The notes under the pieces: model-generated | What the model was told of the DNA's origin: nothing | The model's input: the letters and a program-made list of their open reading frames with translations, nothing else | Databases searched by the model: none | Origin: an uncultured Cytophagaceae bacterium | GTDB taxonomy: Bacteria; Bacteroidota; Bacteroidia; Cytophagales; Spirosomataceae | DNA length: 7,370 nt | NCBI GenBank assembly: GCA_903960725.1 | Contig: CAJCBY010000051.1 | Location: 1 to 7,370, forward strand | Direction: 5' to 3' | Made by a program: the position numbers and the translations under genes | In this document: positions 1-6,194 of the stretch, piece by piece | How positions within the stretch are numbered: the stretch's first letter is position 1 | Layout: every line of letters begins with the position of its first letter

Positions 1-1384
1 AGTTGGGCAGTAAACTAGTGGTTAAGTTAGGGCTTAGCACACTTTTTCCTGAGGTTAAATTCGTTTGATCCAAGAAGGTAATCCCCGCTTTTGCTTTCCA
101 TTTTTTCGCGGTGTTGGTTTCATCGAAGAGTAATTCACCGCTCCATGTATTTAAATTGAAACGTAGGGTATTAATATTCTTACCCGCTCTCAAGACATCA
201 AGCTCCCATCTTTCATCGGATTGAGTCGCTAGGGTGGCGATAAAACTACTATTGTTTGGTAGGGAGTAATGCCCTTTTAATTTTGCCAAATCATGCCAAA
301 CATCTTGATTAGGTCGATTAATACCTCGTATAAAATCAGTTGGAGTAAAGGCAGCTAAGGGTCTTTTTAACGCAATCGAACGTTCTAAGTCGGAAATATT
401 CCCAATGTGAGATCCTTCATAAATACCGATTACACTATGGAAGCGGCTGAAAAAGAACTCGGCTCCCCCTCTTTTAGCGGAATAACCGAGGGCAGCTGAA
501 AAATTCTCCTCTTTGATTCCTGTATTACTTAAATAATAATCAGCCGTTTGAATATTACCAGCCTCTTTAAAGGTTCCTTGCAAACGCCAACCCCATCCCT
601 TCCACCGAGGCAAACCACCTTCTAGCATGCCTGAAATCACCCCTTGTCTGCCATTAGTGAAATAAATGCTTTCTAGGTTTCCTTTAATTCCGGACGTATC
701 AGGTAGCGCATTAGGTTCTAGGAGAATAATTCCGCCTATAGCATCCCCACCGTAGCGCAAGCCGGCAGGCCCTTTAATCACTTGGATTCTTTTAGAGACG
801 AAAGGGTCGATTTCGGGTGCGTGTTCGCTGCCCCAGTTTTGGCCTTCCTGTCTGACGCCTTGATTTAAAACAACGACCCTATTTGAATGTAATCCATGGA
901 TGATGGGTTTAGAAACCGTACTTCCCGTTTGCAAACTTTGTACCCCAGGTAAGCCCTTCAGCATTTCTCCTAACGATAGTCCATCCCGTTGCGAGCGTTC
1001 TTCAGCGGTCAGTTCTGATTTTAATTGAGACGTAATTTCATGTTTATGGCCTTGGACAAAGACCTCTTGTAAATGCTCCTCATGCGTGGACAAAAGAAAG
1101 TCTTCTTGATGTTCATCTTCTAGGTTAATGGTGGTTTCAATGGGGTCGAAACTCGCCATCTGGCAAATGATGGTGTATTTGCCCGGGCATAAATCTTTAA
1201 ATTGAAATTGCCCTTTTTTATCTGTAATGCTAATTTTTTGACTTCCCTTCAGGGTGATATAGGCTCCTGGTATTTTTTCTTTATTCTCTTTAGAGGCCAC
1301 CACACCTTTCAAGGTACAATGGCAGGATGTTTGGGCTACAGTGGGCAGCGAAACAAAAACGAGAAATAAAAGCAGGTATTTCAT
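1..1384 (-). CDS. TonB-dependent outer-membrane receptor, N-terminal part (runs off left edge)
   Basis: Reading leftwards from the ATG at 1384-1382, the frame stays open to the window edge, giving 461 codons. The C-terminal part of the barrel is missing; complete family members usually have about 700-800 residues. Residues 1-18 form a signal peptide (MKYLLLFLVFVSLPTVAQ) ending in the AQ common in Bacteroidota. Residues about 24-98 look like a carboxypeptidase-regulatory-like beta-sandwich (GVV...IPGAYITLKG...DKKGQFQFKDLCPGKY). Residues about 130-235 form the plug: LGEMLKGLPGVQ, then IIHGLHSNRVVVL, then HAPEIDPF, then IQVIKGPAGLRYGGDAIGG. The rest is start of the beta-barrel. Known role of the family: energised uptake across the outer membrane, driven by TonB-ExbBD. 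Cysteines at 21, 23, 66 and 74 and a His-rich linker (H92, H101, H104, H113, H115) suggest a metal or metal-complex substrate, which is inference only. It is divergent from the sigma gene across a 214-bp region. Confidence 0.9.
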   Translation of the reverse strand, partial: MKYLLLFLVFVSLPTVAQTSCHCTLKGVVASKENKEKIPGAYITLKGSQKISITDKKGQFQFKDLCPGKYTIICQMASFDPIETTINLEDEHQEDFLLSTHEEHLQEVFVQGHKHEITSQLKSELTAEERSQRDGLSLGEMLKGLPGVQSLQTGSTVSKPIIHGLHSNRVVVLNQGVRQEGQNWGSEHAPEIDPFVSKRIQVIKGPAGLRYGGDAIGGIILLEPNALPDTSGIKGNLESIYFTNGRQGVISGMLEGGLPRWKGWGWRLQGTFKEAGNIQTADYYLSNTGIKEENFSAALGYSAKRGGAEFFFSRFHSVIGIYEGSHIGNISDLERSIALKRPLAAFTPTDFIRGINRPNQDVWHDLAKLKGHYSLPNNSSFIATLATQSDERWELDVLRAGKNINTLRFNLNTWSGELLFDETNTAKKWKAKAGITFLDQTNLTSGKSVLSPNLTTSLLPN

Positions 1385-1397
1385 AAGATAATTGACT

Positions 1398-1429
1398 TAA
1401 AGGTACGTTAAATGCTGATTTTTTGCCAA
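1398..1429 (-). promoter_or_regulatory. weak candidate promoter for the TonB-dependent receptor
   Basis: On the minus strand TACCTTTA (1405-1398) matches the Bacteroidota -7 consensus TAnnTTTG except at the last base. TTGG (1429-1426) lies 20 nt upstream as a possible -33 element. The implied leader before the ATG at 1384 would be very short. The call rests on a one-mismatch motif in AT-rich DNA and is tentative. Confidence 0.25.
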
Positions 1430-1497
1430 GTATTCTCGCCTTAAAAGATGACTCATTTGATAGCGTAGATGAAATGGGTATTTACGACTTCTAAGCA

Positions 1498-1566
1498 TGT
1501 TTAAAAATTTTGTTTAATCTTTTTTGAAAATTTTTAAACAAATTATTTGTTTTGTTTAATCTTTTT
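1498..1566. repeat. array of four TGTTTAAnnnTTTT elements (putative operator)
   Basis: Four 14-bp elements match TGTTTAAnnnTTTT exactly: A at 1498-1511 (+, centre AAA), B at 1511-1524 (+, centre TCT), C at 1540-1527 (-, centre AAA) and D at 1553-1566 (+, centre TCT). A and C form a perfect 14-bp inverted repeat. B and D extend to an identical 17-bp direct repeat (1508-1524 and 1550-1566) spaced 42 bp apart, about four helical turns. The palindrome AAACAAAT-T-ATTTGTTT (1536-1552) links C to D. Element D lies between the -33 and -7 hexamers of the sigma-factor promoter and the palindrome covers the -33 element. This is what an operator array looks like; the binding protein is unknown and is not encoded in the window. 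Confidence 0.65.
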
Positions 1567-1575
1567 ATAAATTTG
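1546..1575 (+). promoter_or_regulatory. Bacteroidota-type promoter of the ECF sigma gene
   Basis: TTTG at 1546-1549 and TAAATTTG at 1568-1575 are separated by 18 nt. This fits the housekeeping-type Bacteroidota promoter (TTTG or TTG, about 17-23 nt, TAnnTTTG). Transcription would start near 1581, about 18 nt before the ATG at 1599. There is no purine-rich Shine-Dalgarno sequence before that ATG, as is usual in this phylum. A 13-bp palindrome, TTTGTTGAACAAA (1572-1584), overlaps the end of the -7 element and the predicted start, so a repressor site there is possible. Confidence 0.6.
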
Positions 1576-1598
1576 TTGAACAAAACAGACGACCAATT

Positions 1599-2102
1599 AT
1601 GACAGCTCTTGAGTTTACTTACCAGATAGGCACTTTTTCCAAGTTTTTACGCCCTTTCGCTTTGCGTTTGACGAAAGATGGAGATGATGCAAATGATTTA
1701 GTTCAAGACACGTTAGTGAAAGCTTTTACTAATCGTGATAAATACCAAGATGGTACAAACCTGAAAGCTTGGTTGTTCACGATTATGAAGAATACCTTCA
1801 TCACACAGTACCAACGTATGGTGAGACGTAATACGTTCATCGATACAACAGATAATTTGCATTACATTAATTCGATGGAGTCGCTGCAAGAAAACGATGC
1901 GGTGAATTCTTTCGTAAGCGAAGATATTCAATCCGCCTTAGCAAAAATTGATTCTATGTACCGTGTGCCCTTCATGATGTATTTCGAAGGGTTTAAGTAC
2001 CACGAGATTGCAGATGAATTAGACTTGCCTATAGGTACGGTAAAAAATAGAATTTTCATGGCGAGACGGGATTTAAAAAATCATCTCCACATGTATGCAT
2101 AG
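1599..2102 (+). CDS. ECF-type RNA polymerase sigma-70 factor
   Basis: The 167-residue protein has the two-domain layout of extracytoplasmic-function sigma factors. Region 2 is at about residues 12-78, with the typical DDANDLVQDTLVKAF stretch (29-43) and the core- and -10-binding NLKAWLFTIMKNTFI segment (54-68). A short linker follows. Region 4 is at about residues 110-163, with a helix-turn-helix (YHEIADELDLPIGTVKNRI, 134-152) that reads the -35 element. Expected role: directing RNA polymerase to a small set of promoters. It lies just upstream of crtI-crtB on the same strand, so the crt operon is the obvious candidate target, which is inference. No anti-sigma gene is adjacent, so control may be transcriptional through the repeat array upstream. 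A strong terminator separates it from crtI. Confidence 0.93.
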   Translation: MTALEFTYQIGTFSKFLRPFALRLTKDGDDANDLVQDTLVKAFTNRDKYQDGTNLKAWLFTIMKNTFITQYQRMVRRNTFIDTTDNLHYINSMESLQENDAVNSFVSEDIQSALAKIDSMYRVPFMMYFEGFKYHEIADELDLPIGTVKNRIFMARRDLKNHLHMYA

Positions 2103-2150
2103 ATTTTTCAATAATAGGTTTTGATTAGTTTTTTGGTTAACAGAAGAAGT

Positions 2151-2177
2151 AAAAAGCCAGATTTTATCTGGCTTTTT
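2151..2177 (+). terminator. rho-independent terminator after the sigma gene
   Basis: A perfect 12-bp stem (AAAAAGCCAGAT, 2151-2162, with ATCTGGCTTTTT, 2166-2177) closes a 3-nt loop and ends in a T run. It lies 49 nt after the sigma-factor stop codon and 57 nt before the crtI start. It suggests that the sigma gene has its own transcript, or that read-through into crtI is limited. Confidence 0.85.
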
Positions 2178-2233
2178 CTTTTCCGTTAAATTAGGACGAG
2201 AAAGATTTTTTATTTGTTAATTTAGGGGATATT
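2178..2233 (+). promoter_or_regulatory. presumed promoter/leader of the crtI operon
   Basis: These 56 bases lie between the terminator and crtI and must hold any dedicated operon promoter. No good housekeeping-type match is present. TTTATTTG (2209-2216) departs from TAnnTTTG at the second base and no TTG lies at the right distance upstream. The stretch TTTGTTAAT (2213-2221) resembles the start of the upstream array elements with one base missing. The lack of a standard promoter fits recognition by the neighbouring ECF sigma factor, but I cannot identify its -35/-10 pair. No Shine-Dalgarno sequence of usual spacing is seen, apart from AGGGG at 2224-2228. Confidence 0.35.
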
Positions 2234-3703
2234 ATGAAGAAAATAATTGTCATAGGTGCAGGTTTTTCTGGCCTTTCTGCTGCTACTGAATTAGCCTCCA
2301 AAGGTTATGAAGTGCAAATAGTAGAGAAGAATGATCACGCAGGTGGCCGTGCGCGTGTTTTTCAAGCGTCTGGTTTCACTTTCGACATGGGACCATCTTG
2401 GTATTGGATGCCAGATATTTTTGAAACGTATTTCGGACGTTTCGGTAAAAAGCCAGCTGACTATTATGATTTAGTTCGCTTGGATCCATCCTATTCTGTG
2501 ATCCTGTCCGAAACTGAAACCATTGATTTACCTGCTAATTATACCGATTTAAAAACATTGTTCGAATCCTATGAACCGGGTGCCGCATCGCAATTAGACG
2601 CGTTCATGGAGCAAGCAGCCTATAAATACAAAGTAGGTATCCAAGAATTTGTTTGGAAACCGTCTCGAAAAATTACCGAGTTCTTGAGTTTGAAATTACT
2701 CGTGGATGCGATTCGAATTGATGTTTTCTCTTCGTTCTACAAGCACATTCGCAAATTTTTTAGTTCCCCCACGCTTTTGAAACTAATGGAGTTCCCTATT
2801 TTGTTTTTAGGAGCTATTTCTCAAAATACCCCCGCGATGTATTCGCTGATGAATTATGCGGAAATCAAATTAGGCACCTGGTATCCAATGGGTGGCATGC
2901 ACCACATCGTGAAAGGAATGGTGGCACTAGCAGAGGAAAAAGGGGTAAAGATTACTTATAATGCAGAAGTGCAGGGCTTTGATATAAAGAACGGCAAAGT
3001 GTGTGGAATTAAAACGGCACAAGGTATGATGGAAGCGGATGCTTTCGTGGCAGGTGCGGATTACCACCACGTGGAAGAGTTGCTAGGGGATGGATTACGT
3101 AATTATGATGAAGCCTATTGGGATAAACGCGTGATGGCGCCGTCCTCTTTATTGTTTTACCTAGGGGTTTCGAAACGTCTGCCTAATCTAAAGCACCACA
3201 ACTTATTTTTTGACCGTGATTTTACGGTCCATTCGCACGAGATTTATACCGATCCGGCTTGGCCTACTGATCCCTTATTTTATGCGTCTGCACCCTCTGT
3301 GACAGATCCATCTGTGGCACCTGAAGGATGTGAAAATGTATTTTTATTGATTCCGGTTGCACCAGATTTAGAAGATACAGAGGAAGGGCGAGAGAAGTAT
3401 TTTGATCAATTGATGGATCGATTAGAGGCGCATTGTGGCGTTTCGATTCGTGATTCCATTGTGTACAAGCGCTCTTATGCACACCGTGATTTCAAATCAG
3501 ATTACCATGCATACAAAGGCAATGCGTATGGATTAGCTAATACGCTAATGCAAACAGCGATTTTGAAGCCAACTTTGAAAAACAAACACCTAGATAATTT
3601 ATATTATACAGGTCAATTAACGGTTCCAGGCCCTGGCGTACCTCCGTCCCTGATTTCAGGGATAGTCGTGGCGACAGAAGTGGATAAAGAATTAAACGCG
3701 TAA
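2234..3703 (+). CDS. crtI: phytoene desaturase (CrtI-type, FAD-dependent)
   Basis: The 489-residue flavoprotein is of normal length for bacterial CrtI. The N-terminus carries the dinucleotide-binding fold: IIVIGAGFSGLSAA with GxGxxG at residues 8-13, an acidic residue at E31, then AGGRARVF (36-43). A DMGPSWYWMP segment follows shortly after. The C-terminus carries the bacterial phytoene-desaturase signature, YYTGQLTVPGPGVPPSLISG (457-476), which completes the FAD site. Family reaction: successive desaturation of phytoene, typically four steps to lycopene, at the cytoplasmic membrane. The number of steps cannot be read from sequence. Pairing with crtB 2 nt downstream supports a phytoene desaturase over other CrtI-like enzymes (CrtD, CrtN, CrtO). 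It is the first gene of a four-gene unit. Confidence 0.95.
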   Translation: MKKIIVIGAGFSGLSAATELASKGYEVQIVEKNDHAGGRARVFQASGFTFDMGPSWYWMPDIFETYFGRFGKKPADYYDLVRLDPSYSVILSETETIDLPANYTDLKTLFESYEPGAASQLDAFMEQAAYKYKVGIQEFVWKPSRKITEFLSLKLLVDAIRIDVFSSFYKHIRKFFSSPTLLKLMEFPILFLGAISQNTPAMYSLMNYAEIKLGTWYPMGGMHHIVKGMVALAEEKGVKITYNAEVQGFDIKNGKVCGIKTAQGMMEADAFVAGADYHHVEELLGDGLRNYDEAYWDKRVMAPSSLLFYLGVSKRLPNLKHHNLFFDRDFTVHSHEIYTDPAWPTDPLFYASAPSVTDPSVAPEGCENVFLLIPVAPDLEDTEEGREKYFDQLMDRLEAHCGVSIRDSIVYKRSYAHRDFKSDYHAYKGNAYGLANTLMQTAILKPTLKNKHLDNLYYTGQLTVPGPGVPPSLISGIVVATEVDKELNA

Positions 3704-3705
3704 AG

Positions 3706-4524
3706 ATGGATTTATATTTGCAGGTATCACTCGCCTCGAGTAAGTTATTGACGAAGGCCTATTCCACGTCTTTTTCACTCGGTATTCGAACCCTAGATGA
3801 AAAAGTACATGATGCCATTTATGCCGTTTATGGCTTCGTTCGACTAGCCGATGAGATTGTCGATACGTTCCATGACCAAGATAAAGCCGCGTTATTGCAA
3901 CGTTTTCGGGAAGACACTTATCAAGCGATTGAAGAGAAAATTAGTCTAAATCCCATTCTTCATTCCTTCCAATGGGCGGTGAATAAATTCGGGATTGAAC
4001 GGGAGTTAATCGATGCATTTCTGTACTCGATGGAGTTAGATTTGACTAAAAGGGATTATAGTCCTGCCGAATACAAGCAATACATTTATGGTTCAGCGGA
4101 AGTGGTGGGCTTGATGTGTTTGCGCGTTTTCTGTGAGGGTAACCCAGCAGAATATGCCTCTTTGAGGGAGGATGCCTGTGCATTAGGTTCGGCTTTCCAA
4201 AAAATCAACTTCCTTCGCGACATTCGCTCTGATTATGACGAGCGGGGTCGAGTATATTTTCCTGGTGTCGATTTTACGACATTTACGGATGAGGAGAAAA
4301 AAGAAATTGAAGCCGATATTCAGTTGGATTTCGATGCTGGTTTGCGCGGAATTCATCGCTTGCCTACCGTGGCGCGCAAAGGCTGCTTATTAGCCTATGA
4401 ATATTACATTCGACTTTTTGAAAAAATTAAATCCTTGCCTGCGTCGCGAATTAAAGAAGAGCGAATTCGAGTAGCGGATTGGGAGAAGATGTTTATTTAT
4501 TTCCAATTAGCCTTACGAAAGTAA
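3706..4524 (+). CDS. crtB: phytoene synthase
   Basis: The 272-residue protein belongs to the squalene/phytoene synthase family, all-alpha isoprenoid synthase fold. Both aspartate-rich Mg-diphosphate sites are intact: D49-x3-D53 in RLADEIVD and D172-x3-D176 in NFLRDIRSDYDERGRVYFP. The conserved YIYGSAEVVG segment is at 126-135. Family reaction: head-to-head condensation of two geranylgeranyl diphosphates, through prephytoene diphosphate, to 15-cis-phytoene. This is the first committed step of C40 carotenoid synthesis, and the product passes to CrtI. The start lies 2 nt after the crtI stop, consistent with translational coupling. A squalene or C30 (CrtM) synthase is the alternative, but the crtI partner argues for phytoene. 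Confidence 0.94.
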   Translation: MDLYLQVSLASSKLLTKAYSTSFSLGIRTLDEKVHDAIYAVYGFVRLADEIVDTFHDQDKAALLQRFREDTYQAIEEKISLNPILHSFQWAVNKFGIERELIDAFLYSMELDLTKRDYSPAEYKQYIYGSAEVVGLMCLRVFCEGNPAEYASLREDACALGSAFQKINFLRDIRSDYDERGRVYFPGVDFTTFTDEEKKEIEADIQLDFDAGLRGIHRLPTVARKGCLLAYEYYIRLFEKIKSLPASRIKEERIRVADWEKMFIYFQLALRK

Positions 4525-4525
4525 C

Positions 4526-5239
4526 GTGGAATTAATACTTCTTTTGGCCATCATGGCCTTTCTATATGCCTCCGTAGGACATGGCGGTGCCAGTGGCTAC
4601 CTGGCTGTGATGGCCCTTTTTGCCATTGCGCCACCTGTCATGAAACAAACCGCACTTTTATTAAATCTAGGTGTTTCGCTGATGTCTTTCATCGCCTTTT
4701 ACCGCCAAGGTTATTTTAAATGGACGTTGTTTTGGCCATTCGCGCTTGGTTCTATTCCGGCTGCTTATCTAGGCGCACGTATTCCATTAGCAGATTCAAC
4801 TTATAAGCAGATTTTAGGAGCCTGCCTTTTTTTAGCGGTTATCAGAATTGTGGTAACGTTGAAAGAGTCGGAACCTCGTAAGCTAAACCTAGGAATTGGA
4901 GTTTTAGCTGGGGCAGCGATTGGTGTTCTATCCGGAATGATTGGTATCGGAGGAGGAATCATCTTAAGTCCTCTTTTATTACTTTTTCGCTGGGCTAACT
5001 TGAAAGAAGCGGCAGCTATATCGGCCTTGTTTATTTTCGTGAACTCGGTTTCTGGTCTAGCTGGATTGAAAACCTGGATTCCATTGGATCAATCTCAAAT
5101 GCTGTATTGGCTAGTGGCGTCTTTAGTGGGCGGATTTTTAGGGGCACGGTGGGGAGCTGGGATTGCTTCGAATACGAAGGTAAAGTGGATTTTAGCTTTG
5201 GTACTTGTCATTGCTTCGCTTAAATTGTGGTTTGTATAA
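4526..5239 (+). CDS. TauE/SafE (TSUP) family membrane permease
   Basis: The 237-residue, strongly hydrophobic protein has about seven to eight predicted membrane segments and the internal duplication of the TSUP family. Repeat 1 begins with ASVGHGGASGYLAVMAL (15-31) and has N47 in its next helix. Repeat 2 begins with GMIGIGGGIILSPLLLL (137-153) and has N173 in its next helix. Members move sulfite, sulfonates or other organic anions across the cytoplasmic membrane, but substrates of most are unknown and none can be assigned here. The start is GTG, 1 nt after the crtB stop; the next in-frame ATG (4553) would cut into the first membrane helix, so GTG is preferred. Tight packing makes it part of the carotenoid transcript. 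It is not a recognised carotenoid enzyme, and its role there is open. Confidence 0.85.
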   Translation: MELILLLAIMAFLYASVGHGGASGYLAVMALFAIAPPVMKQTALLLNLGVSLMSFIAFYRQGYFKWTLFWPFALGSIPAAYLGARIPLADSTYKQILGACLFLAVIRIVVTLKESEPRKLNLGIGVLAGAAIGVLSGMIGIGGGIILSPLLLLFRWANLKEAAAISALFIFVNSVSGLAGLKTWIPLDQSQMLYWLVASLVGGFLGARWGAGIASNTKVKWILALVLVIASLKLWFV

Positions 5240-5248
5240 GTAGTTAAG

Positions 5249-6163
5249 ATGATAGAAAACGTAAATCAAGATACGGGATTTGGGGAAAGAACCTCGGATA
5301 TGGGTGGCCGAATGGTCAACAAGGATGGGAGTTTTAATATCAAACGAATCGGAATCAGTGTACGAGATCGTGCCAGTGGTTACCAGAGTATGTTGACGAT
5401 GCCTCGTTGGCGTTTTTTGGCGATTATTTTCCTCTTTTATTTTTTAATCAATTGCTTTTTTACGGCATTGTATTGGCTGGCAGGACCATCCGGATTGGAA
5501 GGGGTGGAGAATGTCAAGTTTTGGGGAAGAATTAAGGAGTTGTTCTTCTTTTCAACTCAGACATTTACTACGGTAGGTTATGGCCGCGTGAATCCGGTAG
5601 GGGAATTAACGAATTGGATTGCGGCAGTTGAATCATTAATTGGATTTCTTTCATTCGCCATCGCGGCAGGTCTATTGTATGGTCGCTTTTCCCGGCCTAG
5701 ATCCTTTATTCGATTCTCAGAAAGTATGGTGTTTGCGAAATACCGTGAAGGTCACGCATTCATGTTCCGTTTGGTTTGCTTCAAAGATGACCACTTGTTG
5801 ACAAATGCGGAGGTTAAGTTGAGTGCGAGGATAGTCACGAAGAACAAGGGGTATCAATTCTTTAATTTGAAATTAGAGCGGAGTCACGTGGACAGCTTGG
5901 TGTTAAACTGGACGGTAGTTCATCCGATTGATGAAGATTCCCCTTTTTATGGTTTGTCCCAAAAAGAAATAGTGAATCTCCAGCCCGAAATTTCTGCCTT
6001 TCTATCCGGTTTTGATGAGGTGTATTCGAGTGTCGTCGTAGCGCGCGCGTCGTATGCGATCAAAGACTTTAAGTTTGGCTTTCGATTCTTGCCTATGTAT
6101 TTCAGCAGAAACCAGCGGACCGAACTAGATCTTTCAAAACTAAACTTGATTGATCAAGAATAA
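5249..6163 (+). CDS. inward-rectifier potassium channel (KirBac type)
   Basis: The 304-residue length fits bacterial Kir channels. In order: a cytoplasmic N-terminus with the Kir-like NKDGSFNIKRIG (24-35); an amphipathic slide-helix region (about 37-52); TM1 (about 55-77); a pore helix and potassium filter TVGYG (108-112) within FSTQTFTTVGYGRVNPVG; TM2 (about 121-146) with VESLIGFLSFAIAAGLLYGRF; and then, after FSRPRSFIRFS, a cytoplasmic immunoglobulin-like Kir domain to about residue 296. Known role: a tetrameric K+ channel of the inner membrane, in this family modulated by lipids or ligands at the cytoplasmic domain. The TM2 position matching the acidic rectification residue of strong eukaryotic rectifiers appears to be F136, so strong polyamine block is not expected (inference from manual alignment). 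It starts 9 nt after the permease gene and is the last gene before a strong terminator. Confidence 0.93.
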   Translation: MIENVNQDTGFGERTSDMGGRMVNKDGSFNIKRIGISVRDRASGYQSMLTMPRWRFLAIIFLFYFLINCFFTALYWLAGPSGLEGVENVKFWGRIKELFFFSTQTFTTVGYGRVNPVGELTNWIAAVESLIGFLSFAIAAGLLYGRFSRPRSFIRFSESMVFAKYREGHAFMFRLVCFKDDHLLTNAEVKLSARIVTKNKGYQFFNLKLERSHVDSLVLNWTVVHPIDEDSPFYGLSQKEIVNLQPEISAFLSGFDEVYSSVVVARASYAIKDFKFGFRFLPMYFSRNQRTELDLSKLNLIDQE

Positions 6164-6191
6164 AAAAAGCCCCGATCTCTCGGGGCTTTTT
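6164..6191. terminator. bidirectional rho-independent terminator between convergent genes
   Basis: A perfect 12-bp stem (AAAAAGCCCCGA, 6164-6175, with TCGGGGCTTTTT, 6180-6191) encloses a TCTC loop. It follows directly after the potassium-channel stop codon and lies 3 nt from the stop of the convergent peptidase gene. With A and T runs on both sides it can end transcripts from either direction. Confidence 0.88.
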
Positions 6192-6194
6192 AAT

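Noticed and set aside
1713..1931. 72-codon open frame on the minus strand
   Set aside because: It lies wholly inside the sigma-factor gene in antisense, has no recognisable domain and its sense-strand partner has clear sigma regions 2 and 4.
3264..3482. 72-codon open frame on the minus strand
   Set aside because: It is antisense to crtI, its protein has no family features, and the sense frame is an intact phytoene desaturase.
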